From Calothrix sp. NIES-4101 (GTDB taxonomy: Bacteria > Cyanobacteriota > Cyanobacteriia > Cyanobacteriales > Nostocaceae), in NCBI GenBank assembly GCA_004296455.1, contig AP018280.1:3348001-3412000 (forward strand): a stretch of DNA of 64,000 nt, in the 5' to 3' direction. How positions within the stretch are numbered: position 1 is the stretch's first letter; each line of letters begins with the position of its first letter. The notes beneath the pieces are model-generated. The model did no database searches. It had not been told where the DNA came from and worked only from the letters and a program-made list of their open reading frames with translations. Of the stretch, positions 1 to 9,177 are shown one piece after another. A program made the position numbers and the translations under genes.

Positions 1-464
1 CCGTAAAAGCCTGTTGTTGGTACACCTAATGCCCGTTGAACCTGTATCACCGATGTTCCTTGGGAACCCACAGCAAGGGTTACAGGACCACCAACGCCGA
101 GTCCAGGGGTATTTCCTTGTCCAGGACGTATACCAACATATCTGGTTGCGACATAATTACCAGAAGATAAGCGGCTAAAACCATTGGGAGTATCAACAAC
201 AATGGCAAGTCTAGAACCATTCCGCAGACATCCCAGCACTGGAGCATTCAAACTTGGTGCAGAACGAACTCGTAAACAGCTACCATTAGTACGAACATAA
301 CCAATTGCACTTACTGCCGCTTGCGCTTGGGGAAGACTTGCAAGCAACATACCAACACTTGCAAATGCTAAACAAGCAGATTTAATTACCTTATGGAACT
401 TGAAGTTAATTTTACGGAGTTTTAATTCTGGTTCTGCTGTTGCTCTTTGATTTGCATCAGCCAT
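1..464 (-). CDS. Secreted SH3-domain and peptidoglycan-binding protein (3' end outside window)
   Basis: The gene starts at the ATG complementary to 462-464 and runs off the left edge, so only about 154 residues are visible. After a charged N-terminus there is a hydrophobic segment (around residues 27-45) ending in an Ala-rich signal-peptidase-like site. A bacterial SH3 domain follows (CLRVRSAPSLNAPVLGCL is the diagnostic stretch). A PG_binding_1 repeat then begins (LAVGSQGTSVIQVQRALG) and is cut by the window edge. Family knowledge: such proteins bind the murein sacculus and often carry a C-terminal hydrolase, which cannot be seen here. Two other genes in this window (38.4 and 39.3 kb) carry the same PG-binding module. 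Function beyond wall binding is unknown. Confidence 0.8.
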   Translation of the reverse strand, partial: MADANQRATAEPELKLRKINFKFHKVIKSACLAFASVGMLLASLPQAQAAVSAIGYVRTNGSCLRVRSAPSLNAPVLGCLRNGSRLAIVVDTPNGFSRLSSGNYVATRYVGIRPGQGNTPGLGVGGPVTLAVGSQGTSVIQVQRALGVPTTGFY

Positions 465-864
465 GACAGAGTAAGCAAGATATTCCACCTTGAAGTTCTC
501 CTTGTCGGTTTTGGATGTTTTCAGTGATTAGAAAGCTTGAATGACTACAGAGAAGCACCAAATTTTCTCTGTTGATAACACTGACACTTTTGTTATCTCA
601 AGGTATATAGGTTGTACATGAGATTACTAATTATCATAGAAGACTATTACTTAAGTACAGATTAAAAAAATATAAAAAAGACAACATTCTTCCGGATATT
701 AATAATCTAGAGTGTAATTATAATAATTTGTCTGAAAGCTGACATCTATCTAAATGAATGTATTTTGGGTAATTCCATAGTGAAAAAGACTGAATTATTA
801 CTAAATACAGCCTTTTTATCTCCTTATTAAAGATTTTTGATAGCGATATATAGTTACTTAACTA
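465..864. other. Intergenic region, about 400 bp
   Basis: AT-rich spacer holding the upstream region of the minus-strand SH3 gene and the 3' flank of the M23 peptidase gene. No convincing ORF was seen. It contains the hairpin listed at 783-817. Confidence 0.6.
783..817 (-). terminator. Possible terminator after the M23 peptidase gene
   Basis: AAAAAGACTG at 783-792 pairs with CAGCCTTTTT at 808-817 (10 bp with one wobble on the minus-strand transcript). The T-run lies in the 3' arm of the minus-strand transcript. It sits about 50 bp after the stop of the peptidase gene. Confidence 0.45.
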
Positions 865-1770
865 TTAACTTTTATTGGTGTAAAAAATATCGCGGCGGAA
901 GCGAGAACCATTTCGCCACACTTCAACTCCTTGAGGAGTCACAAAGTAAGAAAAGCTACCATTGTCAGCCCGATATTGTAAATTATTCAGATTCCAAGCA
1001 GGTAGTTTCACAACTTGATAGGGATTTTGCTTGAGTTCGCCAATATAAAATAATTGTCCGTTTTCTTGACAGACTCGAACCCGCGCATTCACAGTTTCAC
1101 CTGCGATTAAGGTTTTCCCATGACAACGATTAGAGGGATTATTGCTCTGAATATTATTAGCCACAATATTATTAGCCGCAGATATTGGTTGAATTTGGGT
1201 ATTTTGCTGTGTTTTAGCGTTAGCGACTGTAGATGTTGTATTATTTGGGGATAGTAAAACTTCTATTGGGTTAACTGCTACCCGTTGATTGGTATGAATT
1301 TCAAAATGCAGATGGGGAGCGGAACTATTACCAGTAGAACCCATTTGTGCAATAGTTTGACCTTGAGTAACTTGTTGTCCTTGACTAACTAAAAGACGAC
1401 TATTATGACCATAAACTGTTGTTTGTCCGTTCGGATGTTGAATCTTCACAACATAACCTAATCCCCAATCATCCCATCCAGCTTTGATAACTTTGCCAGC
1501 AGCAACCGCTAAAATTGGTGTTCCCGATGCATTAGCAATATCAATACCTTCGTGTTGATATTTGCGAAATCCCTGGGAAATGATTCCTTGGGCGGGGTAA
1601 ATAAATTTGACTGAGGAATTTGTGGCTTGTGGATTTGGAGTGAGGTTTTGCGGGGATAGATTTTGTGTTAGGGTTTGCGTTTTCGCTGAAGTATGTATAT
1701 TTGTAGTCACTGTCAAAATGAATCCAACTAAGCCATAAGTAGAGAGATAGAGAAAGTTAGTTTTTTTCAT
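865..1770 (-). CDS. M23 family metallopeptidase (LytM-like), secreted
   Basis: A zinc endopeptidase of the lysostaphin/LytM fold, expected to cut peptide cross-links of peptidoglycan outside the cytoplasmic membrane. Numbering from the upstream ATG at 1791, the visible ligand motifs are H80-x3-D84 (HEGIDIA), YGH129 and H160-L-H162-FE. All parts of the M23 active site are therefore present. The start at Met8 (1770) is preferred because MKKTNFLYLSTYGLVGFIL makes a normal signal peptide or membrane anchor. A Thr/Asn/Gln-rich linker flanks the catalytic domain on both sides. Residues from about 235 form an extra C-terminal region with two cysteines that I do not recognise. It is followed by a hairpin at 783-817. 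Confidence 0.88.
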   Translation of the reverse strand: MKKTNFLYLSTYGLVGFILTVTTNIHTSAKTQTLTQNLSPQNLTPNPQATNSSVKFIYPAQGIISQGFRKYQHEGIDIANASGTPILAVAAGKVIKAGWDDWGLGYVVKIQHPNGQTTVYGHNSRLLVSQGQQVTQGQTIAQMGSTGNSSAPHLHFEIHTNQRVAVNPIEVLLSPNNTTSTVANAKTQQNTQIQPISAANNIVANNIQSNNPSNRCHGKTLIAGETVNARVRVCQENGQLFYIGELKQNPYQVVKLPAWNLNNLQYRADNGSFSYFVTPQGVEVWRNGSRFRRDIFYTNKS

Positions 1771-1938
1771 GAATTCAGAGTGATATTGCAACTACAGTTG
1801 AGACGATATTTTAATACATGCAGTTTCTGAAATAGCAATGTTTATACTGAATGGAACTTTTTGTGAATTATTCAAACATTTAAAATTTATTGATGTCAAA
1901 CATCGTCAGAAAATCAAGACACACAACCAATAATCAGG

Positions 1939-1978
1939 ATATAGTTGGGGAGTTAGTTAAATAGCTCCCCAACTATAT
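1939..1978 (-). terminator. Strong hairpin downstream of the pentapeptide/TPR gene
   Basis: A perfect 14-bp stem (ATATAGTTGGGGAG at 1939-1952 and its complement at 1965-1978) with a 12-nt loop, 15 bp past the stop of the minus-strand gene ending at 1993. No long T-run follows, so it may be a terminator or a stabilising 3' hairpin. Confidence 0.6.
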
Positions 1979-1992
1979 CAATACCCAATACT

Positions 1993-2766
1993 TTAAAAGG
2001 GCAGGAATTGCAGTAACACCGAAGTTAATCCACTTACAAAGTCGAAGAAACTGGGTTTACCTGTGTTAACCTTTGTTTCACCTGGGGGAGTTTTGAGTTC
2101 AATAATGAAAGCTTGTGTGGTTTGAAGCCCATTAACATTACTTTGCTTCTTAAACAAATTTTCGGCTATTTGTGCGTCTTGAAATGCACCCTCACGATCA
2201 AATAATTGATAACGAGCGATTCCACGGGCTAGAAATGCACCTGCATAGTCGGGTTTAATAGAAATGGCGCGATCGAAATAATCTATTGCTTGTTGTTTGT
2301 TACCTTTTTCGGCTGCGGCAACTCCCAAAGCGTAAAATTCTTCTGGTGTCGCAATTTGCGAAGGTATTCCGGATGCTCCTTGTAAATTTGCACCATTAAC
2401 AGTTACACCAGTTAATTCAATTCCATATAAATAGGCGTTTCTCAAATCTGTGCTGACAATTGTCGCTCCAGAGAGCTTAGCATAGTTTAGATTTGCACCA
2501 AATAGGCTAGCACCGCTCAAGTTTGCACCACGTAAATCCGCATTCATTAAATTCGCACGGCTGAGATTTGCACCTGCTAAGTTTGCACCACTTAAATCAG
2601 CACCCTGTAAATCAGCCATTACCAAACCAGCACCACTCAAGTCACAATTTTGACAATTTTTAGTTGCTAGTAATTGTCTTAGGTGTTCAGAGTTGGCAGC
2701 CTGAACGGTTGTGCCAGTAGTGATAGTTATTAAAAATATCGATGTGGCTAGAATATGGTTTTTCAT
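1993..2766 (-). CDS. Secreted pentapeptide-repeat protein with C-terminal TPR
   Basis: A 257-residue protein with a clear signal peptide (residues 1-23, ending VQA-A). A short motif LLATKNCQNCDLSGA follows, then about 17 A(D/N)LxG-type pentapeptide repeats (roughly residues 42-130), one or two tetratricopeptide units (about 143-200) and a hydrophobic C-terminus. Pentapeptide repeats fold as a right-handed quadrilateral helix, and TPRs bind proteins. The specific role is unknown; export to periplasm or thylakoid lumen is inferred. A larger relative with the same order of signal peptide, CxxCDL motif, pentapeptides and TPRs lies at 27.5 kb, and another pentapeptide protein lies just upstream at 2.9 kb. 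Confidence 0.85.
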   Translation of the reverse strand: MKNHILATSIFLITITTGTTVQAANSEHLRQLLATKNCQNCDLSGAGLVMADLQGADLSGANLAGANLSRANLMNADLRGANLSGASLFGANLNYAKLSGATIVSTDLRNAYLYGIELTGVTVNGANLQGASGIPSQIATPEEFYALGVAAAEKGNKQQAIDYFDRAISIKPDYAGAFLARGIARYQLFDREGAFQDAQIAENLFKKQSNVNGLQTTQAFIIELKTPPGETKVNTGKPSFFDFVSGLTSVLLQFLPF

Positions 2767-2887
2767 AAACCCTAAGGCAGTATGTTCTAGTTGATACTCA
2801 ACCTTAACCTATGAAAATAATGATTAGGGAAGGGTAACAAGCAATTTCATTGGCGGAAAAAGATGAAAAATAATCCTAAGTGAAAAT

Positions 2888-3445
2888 TTAGGGTAGTATA
2901 GCGCCATTGAGATTTGCCCCATCTGTATAAGCATCATCTAAATTGGCTCCTTTGAGGTTCGCGCCGCTTAGATTGGCTCCTCTCAAATCAGCACCGCTTA
3001 GATTGGCATTAGTGAGGTTGGCTTGAGAAAGGTTTGCGCCTCCCAGATTTGCACCGCTCAAATCTACACCACTTAAATTCGACTTGGCAAGGTTTGCACC
3101 TCCCATTTGGGCTTGACGTAGATTCATCCTTCGCAAGTCTTTGTTTTGGAGATTAACACCACCCAAATTTTTACCAAGATTAGTTTTTAGTTGTGAGGTT
3201 GATTGTTGCGGTTGTGTTTCTGTGAGGAGAGGTGGATTGTTGCCTGAGGAAGAGGTTTCGACGGGTGCTTCCACTACATCCGGGGTAGAAATTAAAGTAT
3301 CTGAAGATGTAATCGATGGAATATTTGATGGAGTTTCTGTGGTTTTGAGTAGGATGTAAATTAGACTTCCAACCACTATAACTGCTCCTGTGAGTACTGC
3401 CGCGAGGATGAATATTAGGTTTTGGCGCTGCTTTTGCTGAGACAT
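2888..3445 (-). CDS. Membrane-anchored pentapeptide-repeat protein
   Basis: A 185-residue protein. Residues about 12-33 form one transmembrane segment (FILAAVLTGAVIVVGSLIYI). A Ser/Thr/Pro/Gln-rich linker runs to about residue 88, and the C-terminal half is a block of A(N/D)L(S/G/K) pentapeptide repeats ending a few residues from the stop. Unlike the neighbour at 1993-2766 it has no CxxC motif and no TPR. It is probably tethered to the inner or thylakoid membrane with the repeat helix on the outer or lumenal side. It may be co-transcribed with the downstream gene, from which it is separated by about 120 bp. Function unknown. Confidence 0.8.
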   Translation of the reverse strand: MSQQKQRQNLIFILAAVLTGAVIVVGSLIYILLKTTETPSNIPSITSSDTLISTPDVVEAPVETSSSGNNPPLLTETQPQQSTSQLKTNLGKNLGGVNLQNKDLRRMNLRQAQMGGANLAKSNLSGVDLSGANLGGANLSQANLTNANLSGADLRGANLSGANLKGANLDDAYTDGANLNGAILP

Positions 3446-3684
3446 AATGATTTAGTAATAGGAAAAGGGAATAGAAGTTTGAAAGGAGTTGTTTCGTTAA
3501 TAGTTATAGCAATTGTGTATGAATATTTATTTAATTTAGGTACATTAGGAGTCATGAGCCATAATTTAAATATTTAAATATTGAGATATTTATGATTTTT
3601 AAATTTAAAATATATCTATTTCATGAATAGTCAATGCTAATATATTAATTTTAATAAACTTTAAAAAAGGGGTGGGGGATAAAG

Positions 3685-4485
3685 ATGATTAAAGTTGCTA
3701 CTATTAATATCCTATTTGATATGCAAATGTGGGATATTCGTGAGAATTTATTAATAGAAGGTCTAAGAAAAACCAATGCTGATTTAATTGGATTACAAGA
3801 AATCAATATTCAAGGGAATACAGGCGATCGCATTGCCGAAAAGCTGGATATGCCATATGTTTACAAAGTAAAATACCAAAAGCTACCTTTTAATAAAGGC
3901 CCGGAATATGGTATTGCTATCCTCAGCCGTTATCCGTTTATTCAGCAAAAAGAATTAGATTTACAAAGTCAAGGACGTTTAGCTCAATATGTCCAAGTGG
4001 AAATCAATCATCAACCTTTTATATTTTGTAATGGTCATTATTATTGGCAACCTGGTTCTTGTCAGGCAAGAATGGAGCAATTTAAATTATTAGTTAATTG
4101 GTTAGATGAATTACCCAAGGAATTACCAATAATTACTGTTGGAGATTTTAACGCAACTCCTGATACTCCAGAAGTGGAGTTTTTGCGAAGTCATTTTACC
4201 TCTGCCTATGCACAATATTGCGATCGCGAACCCGAATATACCTGTCCAACTCCTCTAGCTCAGCTTAAAGGCAGTGTCTCCAAGAAGATTGCATTAGGGA
4301 TAATAAATGCAATTACACATCGTAATTTGAAATCTTGGCGGGGAACGCTTGATTATATATTTCTTAATCAGCATTTACAGGTGAATAACTGTCAATTAAT
4401 TCTAACTGAACCAGCAGCAGATAATCAATATATATATCCCTCTGACCATTTTGGTATTGCGGCGGAATTGGCAATGAAACAGTAA
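3685..4485 (+). CDS. Endonuclease/exonuclease/phosphatase (EEP) family protein
   Basis: A 266-residue member of the Mg-dependent EEP superfamily (DNase I, ExoIII, inositol phosphatase and sphingomyelinase fold). Visible family motifs in order: ATINILFD at the N-terminus, LIGLQEIN (metal-binding Glu), FCNGHYYW, TVGDFNATPDTPE (Asp and Asn of the active site), LDYIFLN and a terminal SDHFGIAAEL with the catalytic Asp-His. All catalytic segments are present, so the enzyme should be active, but the substrate cannot be inferred. There is no signal peptide. A G-rich stretch (GGGGTGGGGG) lies upstream of the ATG. It is divergent from the pentapeptide gene, with a 240-bp AT-rich spacer. Confidence 0.85.
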   Translation: MIKVATINILFDMQMWDIRENLLIEGLRKTNADLIGLQEINIQGNTGDRIAEKLDMPYVYKVKYQKLPFNKGPEYGIAILSRYPFIQQKELDLQSQGRLAQYVQVEINHQPFIFCNGHYYWQPGSCQARMEQFKLLVNWLDELPKELPIITVGDFNATPDTPEVEFLRSHFTSAYAQYCDREPEYTCPTPLAQLKGSVSKKIALGIINAITHRNLKSWRGTLDYIFLNQHLQVNNCQLILTEPAADNQYIYPSDHFGIAAELAMKQ

Positions 4486-5054
4486 AATTTAGAGAGAATA
4501 TGCAAATGAGTAAATGCTGTCAATACGACAAAAATAGCACTTTTACAGATTACTATTTAGATAGTATTAAAGTAATAAAAATTGATTTAATCACAGCAAA
4601 AAAACTAGTTACTTGATCTAAAAAAATGCGACAAAAACTAGTTTTAAATATTATAAATAATTTTTCAAAACTATGCTCAAAATAAATAAGAGCATCTCAA
4701 AAAGAGATGCCCGTTATGCAGGAAAACCCCAGAGAGGGGAAGACCTACACCTTCCCAACAATCAGCAACAGTGACTAACTTTTAATTAGCCACACTCACA
4801 GTCATAGACGTGACTATTAGTAATCTTATTAACAATAATTATGTAGTGACAGCAGTATATGTACGGAAAATCGAGAATTGGGAATCATATCAAGTTCGCC
4901 TAAATAACTACGATAAAATCGACGAGGAGATTCGGAAACAGGTGGACGCGGAGAAAAATTAATAATAACTGATTAGCTAGACTTGATATCAAATATTAAA
5001 AATTGCCGAGACAACCTTGATACTGCGAGTTGACATAAGTTATTTGATTGTTGA
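4486..5054. other. Intergenic region, about 570 bp, with candidate minus-strand RNA
   Basis: No convincing protein gene. The region holds a minus-strand terminator hairpin at 4692-4710, a second small hairpin (CCCC-agaga-GGGG near 4727-4739), and about 340 bp between these and the stop of the membrane gene at 5055. A 17-nt stretch near 4888 (ATATCAAGTTCGCCTAA) recurs with one mismatch near 29242. Confidence 0.5.
4680..4711 (-). terminator. Rho-independent terminator, minus strand
   Basis: GCATCTC at 4692-4698 and GAGATGC at 4704-4710 form a 7-bp stem with a 5-nt loop. On the minus strand it is followed by TCTTATTTATTTT. It ends either a long 3' UTR of the gene at 5055-6380 or a separate small RNA. 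Confidence 0.55.
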
Positions 5055-6380
5055 TTAAATAAATTTTTGAGCGAAATGATTGTAACGGTAAACAACTCCA
5101 GATACAGTTCCTAATAATAGCCAAGAGAGGGCATTGAGACGAAAATCAAAGAGACTAACATCGGCTATATTAAAAAGTATCCAGGCTATAATTACTAAGA
5201 GATAACTAAAAAAGATTAATTTGTCTTCTTGATTTAAGCATTGGGAGCGTTGTAATAGTTGGAATCCTGATATTAAAATCCAAGCAATGAGAATAATAAA
5301 CAAAATTGTTGCTGGGATTCCGGCTTCGGCAGACAACATCAAAAAGAAATTGTGGGGATGTCCCAACCAAATGTGCATCTTTTCTTGGTATAGGGGTGTG
5401 AAGTTCCGCAATCCCCAACCTGTCAAAGGACGCTGTTGTGTCATATTCCAAGCAAAATCCCACTGAGTAGTTCGCATCAGTGCAACTGGTCTATTCGGAT
5501 ACATCTGGTCATTCAGACGTGCCCAAAAGAAACTAGGAACGACTTTGCGTAATATTTGGGCTATGGGTGGAGGTGCAAAGGCTGCTAACAGGATTGTCGC
5601 GACGATACTCGCCACACCTATGACTAAAATTCGCCACCCCTGATACACAGCATATGCCATACAAGCAAAAATTGCGATCGCCCAAGCATTTCGTGAGTTG
5701 GTTAAAATCAATCCGGCAAAGTTGAGAATTACCGCTAAGGTGAGGAAGCAAAGATGGGGAGACGCGGAGTTTGGGAGATGGAGTAAGATATTTCCATTTT
5801 TCTTCAACTCTTCTAGCCACAACCCGCTAGCCAGAATGAAGGTAATGGTTAAATAACCAGCCAGAATGTTGGCATACATAAATAACGAAGCCATACGCCC
5901 GACGGGATTTCCCCCTGGTAAGAGCGCCCAACCAAATATAGTTTGCCAAATTGGGGGTGTTGTCCAACTCAGGAAAATTTGTCCAAGTCCGAAAATTACA
6001 ACTGGTATAGAAGGAATTACAAGTATCCAAGCCAAATGACGTAGTTGTGCTGGTGTTTGCATGATAGTATCGACAGCACAAAATAAGAGGATAAAAGGTA
6101 AAAAATTAAAAATACCTTCTATGGCGGGCGTTTTTTCCTGCGCCAAAGCAGTTGTAATGATCAGTAGTAGGCTAAAAATACCAAATCCCCAATTTCGGGG
6201 ACGGCGAATAATTGCTTTGTATTTCAGTGCCCAGGTTACAAGCAATGCAAAACCAATACTAATTCCCCCGAAGATTGGGATGATAGGGAAAATGAATATC
6301 CCAACTTGCAGTGCATTCCAAGGTAGTTGAAGTTTAGATTCTGGATGGCGGTGGAAACTGAATATTTTATTGTTAATCAT
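5055..6380 (-). CDS. O-antigen ligase/polymerase-like membrane protein
   Basis: A 441-residue polytopic membrane protein with about 11-12 hydrophobic segments. The large loop in the C-terminal half carries the family signature, including RPLTGWGLRNF and GHPHNFFLMLSAEAGIPA, as in the Wzy_C (O-antigen ligase/WaaL/ExoQ) family. Members transfer or polymerise undecaprenyl-linked oligosaccharides on the periplasmic face. In cyanobacteria they serve lipopolysaccharide O-antigen, capsule or exopolysaccharide. Whether this one ligates or polymerises cannot be decided from sequence. No other glycan genes flank it. The start ATG complementary to 6378-6380 fits a short basic N-terminus before the first segment. 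Confidence 0.82.
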   Translation of the reverse strand: MINNKIFSFHRHPESKLQLPWNALQVGIFIFPIIPIFGGISIGFALLVTWALKYKAIIRRPRNWGFGIFSLLLIITTALAQEKTPAIEGIFNFLPFILLFCAVDTIMQTPAQLRHLAWILVIPSIPVVIFGLGQIFLSWTTPPIWQTIFGWALLPGGNPVGRMASLFMYANILAGYLTITFILASGLWLEELKKNGNILLHLPNSASPHLCFLTLAVILNFAGLILTNSRNAWAIAIFACMAYAVYQGWRILVIGVASIVATILLAAFAPPPIAQILRKVVPSFFWARLNDQMYPNRPVALMRTTQWDFAWNMTQQRPLTGWGLRNFTPLYQEKMHIWLGHPHNFFLMLSAEAGIPATILFIILIAWILISGFQLLQRSQCLNQEDKLIFFSYLLVIIAWILFNIADVSLFDFRLNALSWLLLGTVSGVVYRYNHFAQKFI

Positions 6381-6527
6381 TCATTTGTTGGGAATATCAG
6401 GTATTGGGTATTAGTTATTGGATATTTGTTCTTGATGGTTGGATTTTAGTTCCAAACAATTATTAACCATTAACTATGATTTTTTACCCATTACCCTTTA
6501 TCTTTTTCCTCTTCCCTGCCAACTAGC

Positions 6528-7376
6528 TTACGCTGGTTCCCAACATTCTTCAGCACGAGTCAGACGAATCTGAGCGATCGCAAATATTGTCGGAATAATG
6601 CGACCATAGTTTGTAGCAATGGTACGCCAACCTAAATCAGCTAAAAACCATCCCCACATCACTGGACCTAAAAATGTGAAAACACTACGCACAGCACCAT
6701 ATCGTGCCGCACTCACAGCCATACCCCGTCTTGCCATCTGCAAAGTTACATAACTTTGAAATTGTCCGGCGGCAACTTTTCCACCTTGGACTGCGGATTG
6801 TCGTGCTACTTGATACACAGCAAAATGTGCTGCAAATTGACGGGCGATTTGTTTGAGCAACAAGGGCTGAATCACGGATGTGACAGCTAAAGCACTACCA
6901 CCTTTAAATAACAATCCTAAAGGATCAGGTTGCAACATCAAAGGCAAAGATGCTTTTGATGACATTGACTTGGCTAATTGAGCCTGTATTCTTTCTGTTA
7001 ACTTTTGTTTGTCGGCTGCGGGTAATTTTTTCCAAACACGTCCTAATAAATGCAGGAAAACCTCGGCTTCTAAATCAACCGTTGCTAAATCTTGGGAATA
7101 AGCAATTTTTAAATACTTACAAACTTGAATTAGGGCTTGTCGATAAGTCACCTGACTGGTACGCCCCCGCAAAACGGTGACACCATCAGCCGCCAAATAC
7201 CTAAATCTTTCTTCGAGTGCACTCAGCCAAGCCTCGCGGTTTTGACTTTGTACCTCAATCGGTTCAGGTGTTTGCACATAATCGAGGGGATTGTACTTGC
7301 GACTAAACAGGATTGCAGTTAAATCCTGTAATTCTTCCTCTGTTGCTAGTTCCAGGGCTGCCCTCAGTTCATCCAA
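6528..7376 (-). CDS. YaaW family protein
   Basis: About 282 residues, recognised by the N-terminal block DELRAALELATEEELQDLT and by KYNPLDYVQTPEPIEV, which are typical of cyanobacterial relatives of E. coli YaaW. An all-alpha middle region (about 60-150) is followed by an Ala/Gln-rich helical part and a C-terminal hydrophobic stretch (GPVMWGWFLADLGW). I prefer the TTG at 7374-7376 as start because GGAGG lies at normal Shine-Dalgarno distance before it. A GTG at 7391 would place that SD inside the coding region. The family's biochemical role is not established. The divergent neighbour at 7576 is separated by about 200 bp. Confidence 0.8.
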   Translation of the reverse strand: MDELRAALELATEEELQDLTAILFSRKYNPLDYVQTPEPIEVQSQNREAWLSALEERFRYLAADGVTVLRGRTSQVTYRQALIQVCKYLKIAYSQDLATVDLEAEVFLHLLGRVWKKLPAADKQKLTERIQAQLAKSMSSKASLPLMLQPDPLGLLFKGGSALAVTSVIQPLLLKQIARQFAAHFAVYQVARQSAVQGGKVAAGQFQSYVTLQMARRGMAVSAARYGAVRSVFTFLGPVMWGWFLADLGWRTIATNYGRIIPTIFAIAQIRLTRAEECWEPA

Positions 7377-7575
7377 TTTCCCGTCCTCCACTACCGCAGC
7401 TATTATCTGTACCTTATTCTACTATTAGCAAAAAGTACTTATTAGTAGTTATTTATTCATTGTGCGTTGTCTTTTGGGTTTTGTGGTTTGGTTTATCTTG
7501 GTTATTTGTCCTTTGTTCTTATATTCTTAACCAAGAAGCAATACCTATTAATCAATATCTATTAACCAATACCTA

Positions 7576-8661
7576 ATGACAGATATTATCGTAATCGGCG
7601 CTGGAATATCAGGTTTAGTGTGTGCCCAGCAATTGAGCCAAGCCGGATATTCGGTATTAGTAATCGAAAAATCTCGCGGTTTGGGTGGTAGAGTTGCAAC
7701 TCGTCGCTTACTTGAAGGCTCTATAGTTATTGATCATGGTGCTTGTTATGTCAAGCCCAAGGGCGAAATCTTAACTCGGTTAATCGAGTTACTCTGTGAC
7801 AATGGTGTGCTTCAAGTTTGGGATGGTACTTTTCTGGAAAAATCAACATCCTTGCCAGAGAATGCTATCTCAATCCCATCAACATCACCTGCCTATATTG
7901 CGCCTGCGGGAATGAGTTCTATGGCTAAATTTCTTGCCAAGGGTTTAAATATTACTCTCAATCAACGTGTTACTGGCATTAATTTAACTGCTGATAAGCA
8001 CTGGCATTTGACTTTGGCTAACGATGGCAGTAACAATTCCCCAATCACTGCGAAAGCTGTAGTCATCGCCATTCCCGCACCTCAAGCCTTAGAATTGTTG
8101 CAGCCATTAGAAAGAGAGCTACTTGATTTGACATTTTTGGAAAAACTGCGATCGCTCGAATTTTTCCCTAGTATTAGTGTTATGGCTGGATATCCAGTGA
8201 CATCGCAACCTCTGCCCCAATGGAATGCTGTCACAATTAAAGATGATCACATGCTTGCCTGGATTGGTTTGGATAGCAGCAAGCGTTTAAACCCCACTCA
8301 GCCAGTTTTTGTTGTCCAAAGTAGCGCTAATTTTGCTCAACAGCACCTGGAAACTCAAGATATACAATTGGTTGGTAAGCAAATTTTACAAGCTGCTGCG
8401 GATTGTACAGAGCTAGGTTGGCTTGCTTCCCCTGAATGGATACAAGTTCATCGTTGGCGTTATGCTTTTCCTCGTAATCCACTAACCACAAGTTTTTTAG
8501 CTGTTGAGGGTGACTCCCCTTTGGTTGCTTGTGGTGATTGGTGTGGAGGTAATTTGATTCCAGATGCCCTGAATTCTGGAATTGCGGCTGCTGCTAAAAT
8601 TAATACTCAACTGCAACAGAGGATTTTGCCTGACACAAAATTCCTAGAAATTCTCTTTTAG
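7576..8661 (+). CDS. FAD/NAD(P)-dependent oxidoreductase, renalase-like
   Basis: A 361-residue flavoprotein. The Rossmann dinucleotide motif GAGISGLVCA (residues 8-17) is followed by the second nucleotide-binding segment VIEKSRGLGGRVATRR, as in amine oxidases and renalases. The C-terminal half contains RWRYAFP and the FAD-closing motif VACGDWCGGNLIPDALNSG. Homologues are widespread in cyanobacteria and are usually annotated as NAD(P)/FAD-dependent oxidoreductase or renalase-like; the substrate is not known. There is no signal peptide, so it is cytosolic. It stands alone with about 500 bp of non-coding DNA downstream. The reading frame is intact and full length for the family. Confidence 0.87.
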   Translation: MTDIIVIGAGISGLVCAQQLSQAGYSVLVIEKSRGLGGRVATRRLLEGSIVIDHGACYVKPKGEILTRLIELLCDNGVLQVWDGTFLEKSTSLPENAISIPSTSPAYIAPAGMSSMAKFLAKGLNITLNQRVTGINLTADKHWHLTLANDGSNNSPITAKAVVIAIPAPQALELLQPLERELLDLTFLEKLRSLEFFPSISVMAGYPVTSQPLPQWNAVTIKDDHMLAWIGLDSSKRLNPTQPVFVVQSSANFAQQHLETQDIQLVGKQILQAAADCTELGWLASPEWIQVHRWRYAFPRNPLTTSFLAVEGDSPLVACGDWCGGNLIPDALNSGIAAAAKINTQLQQRILPDTKFLEILF

Positions 8662-9177
8662 TTAGTCGTTTTTTGGCTTTTCTCTATTGTTATTTTCGTC
8701 ACAATCTTTCTGACGCGGTTAGGCTTGAAAAGCCTCAATTAAATGTCATCAATCGCCTCATAATTGATGCTTCCTCAAAGTTAAACTCAGTAGTGATTTA
8801 TGTTCATAATGATTTTTATGAATTTTGCTGCTAAGTAATCTGATTCAGAGAAATAATTAAGTATAGATATTGCTTTTAATTCTTCATTTATAATTGAATA
8901 CTTCAGTGAAAATATTTTTATTTAGGAGAAGGAAAACTGAAGGTAAAGTTTTGTTTCAAAACTCGGATTTTGCTGAAGCAGGTGGATTAGAACAGAACCA
9001 GTTCCTAACAAAAATTAGTTGTTATTTCACGACTCAGTCAGCCTGTGCAAATAAGCGAAAAGCTGAGTTTACTGGTTGAGATATGAATATTACAGGTTAG
9101 CTCAAATTGTGTTAGCAAAACCAATCTAACAGTCTGTCGATTTTACTATAAATACGGCTAAAAAGGAGTATAAAATA
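8662..9177. other. Intergenic region, about 515 bp
   Basis: No supported gene. A small hairpin AGGCTT-gaa-AAGCCT at 8721-8735 lies 60 bp after the flavoprotein stop, without a T-run. An open frame at 8894-9079 starts with TTG, has no SD and no recognisable content, and is not called. Confidence 0.5.

Noticed and set aside
4500-4617. 38-codon plus-strand frame after the EEP gene (starts MQMSKCCQYDKN)
   Set aside because: Weak ribosome site, AT-biased composition, no membrane or domain character; likely chance.
8894-9079. 61-codon frame upstream of the 117-residue gene
   Set aside because: TTG start without SD and no recognisable content; it overlaps the probable upstream region of the next gene.
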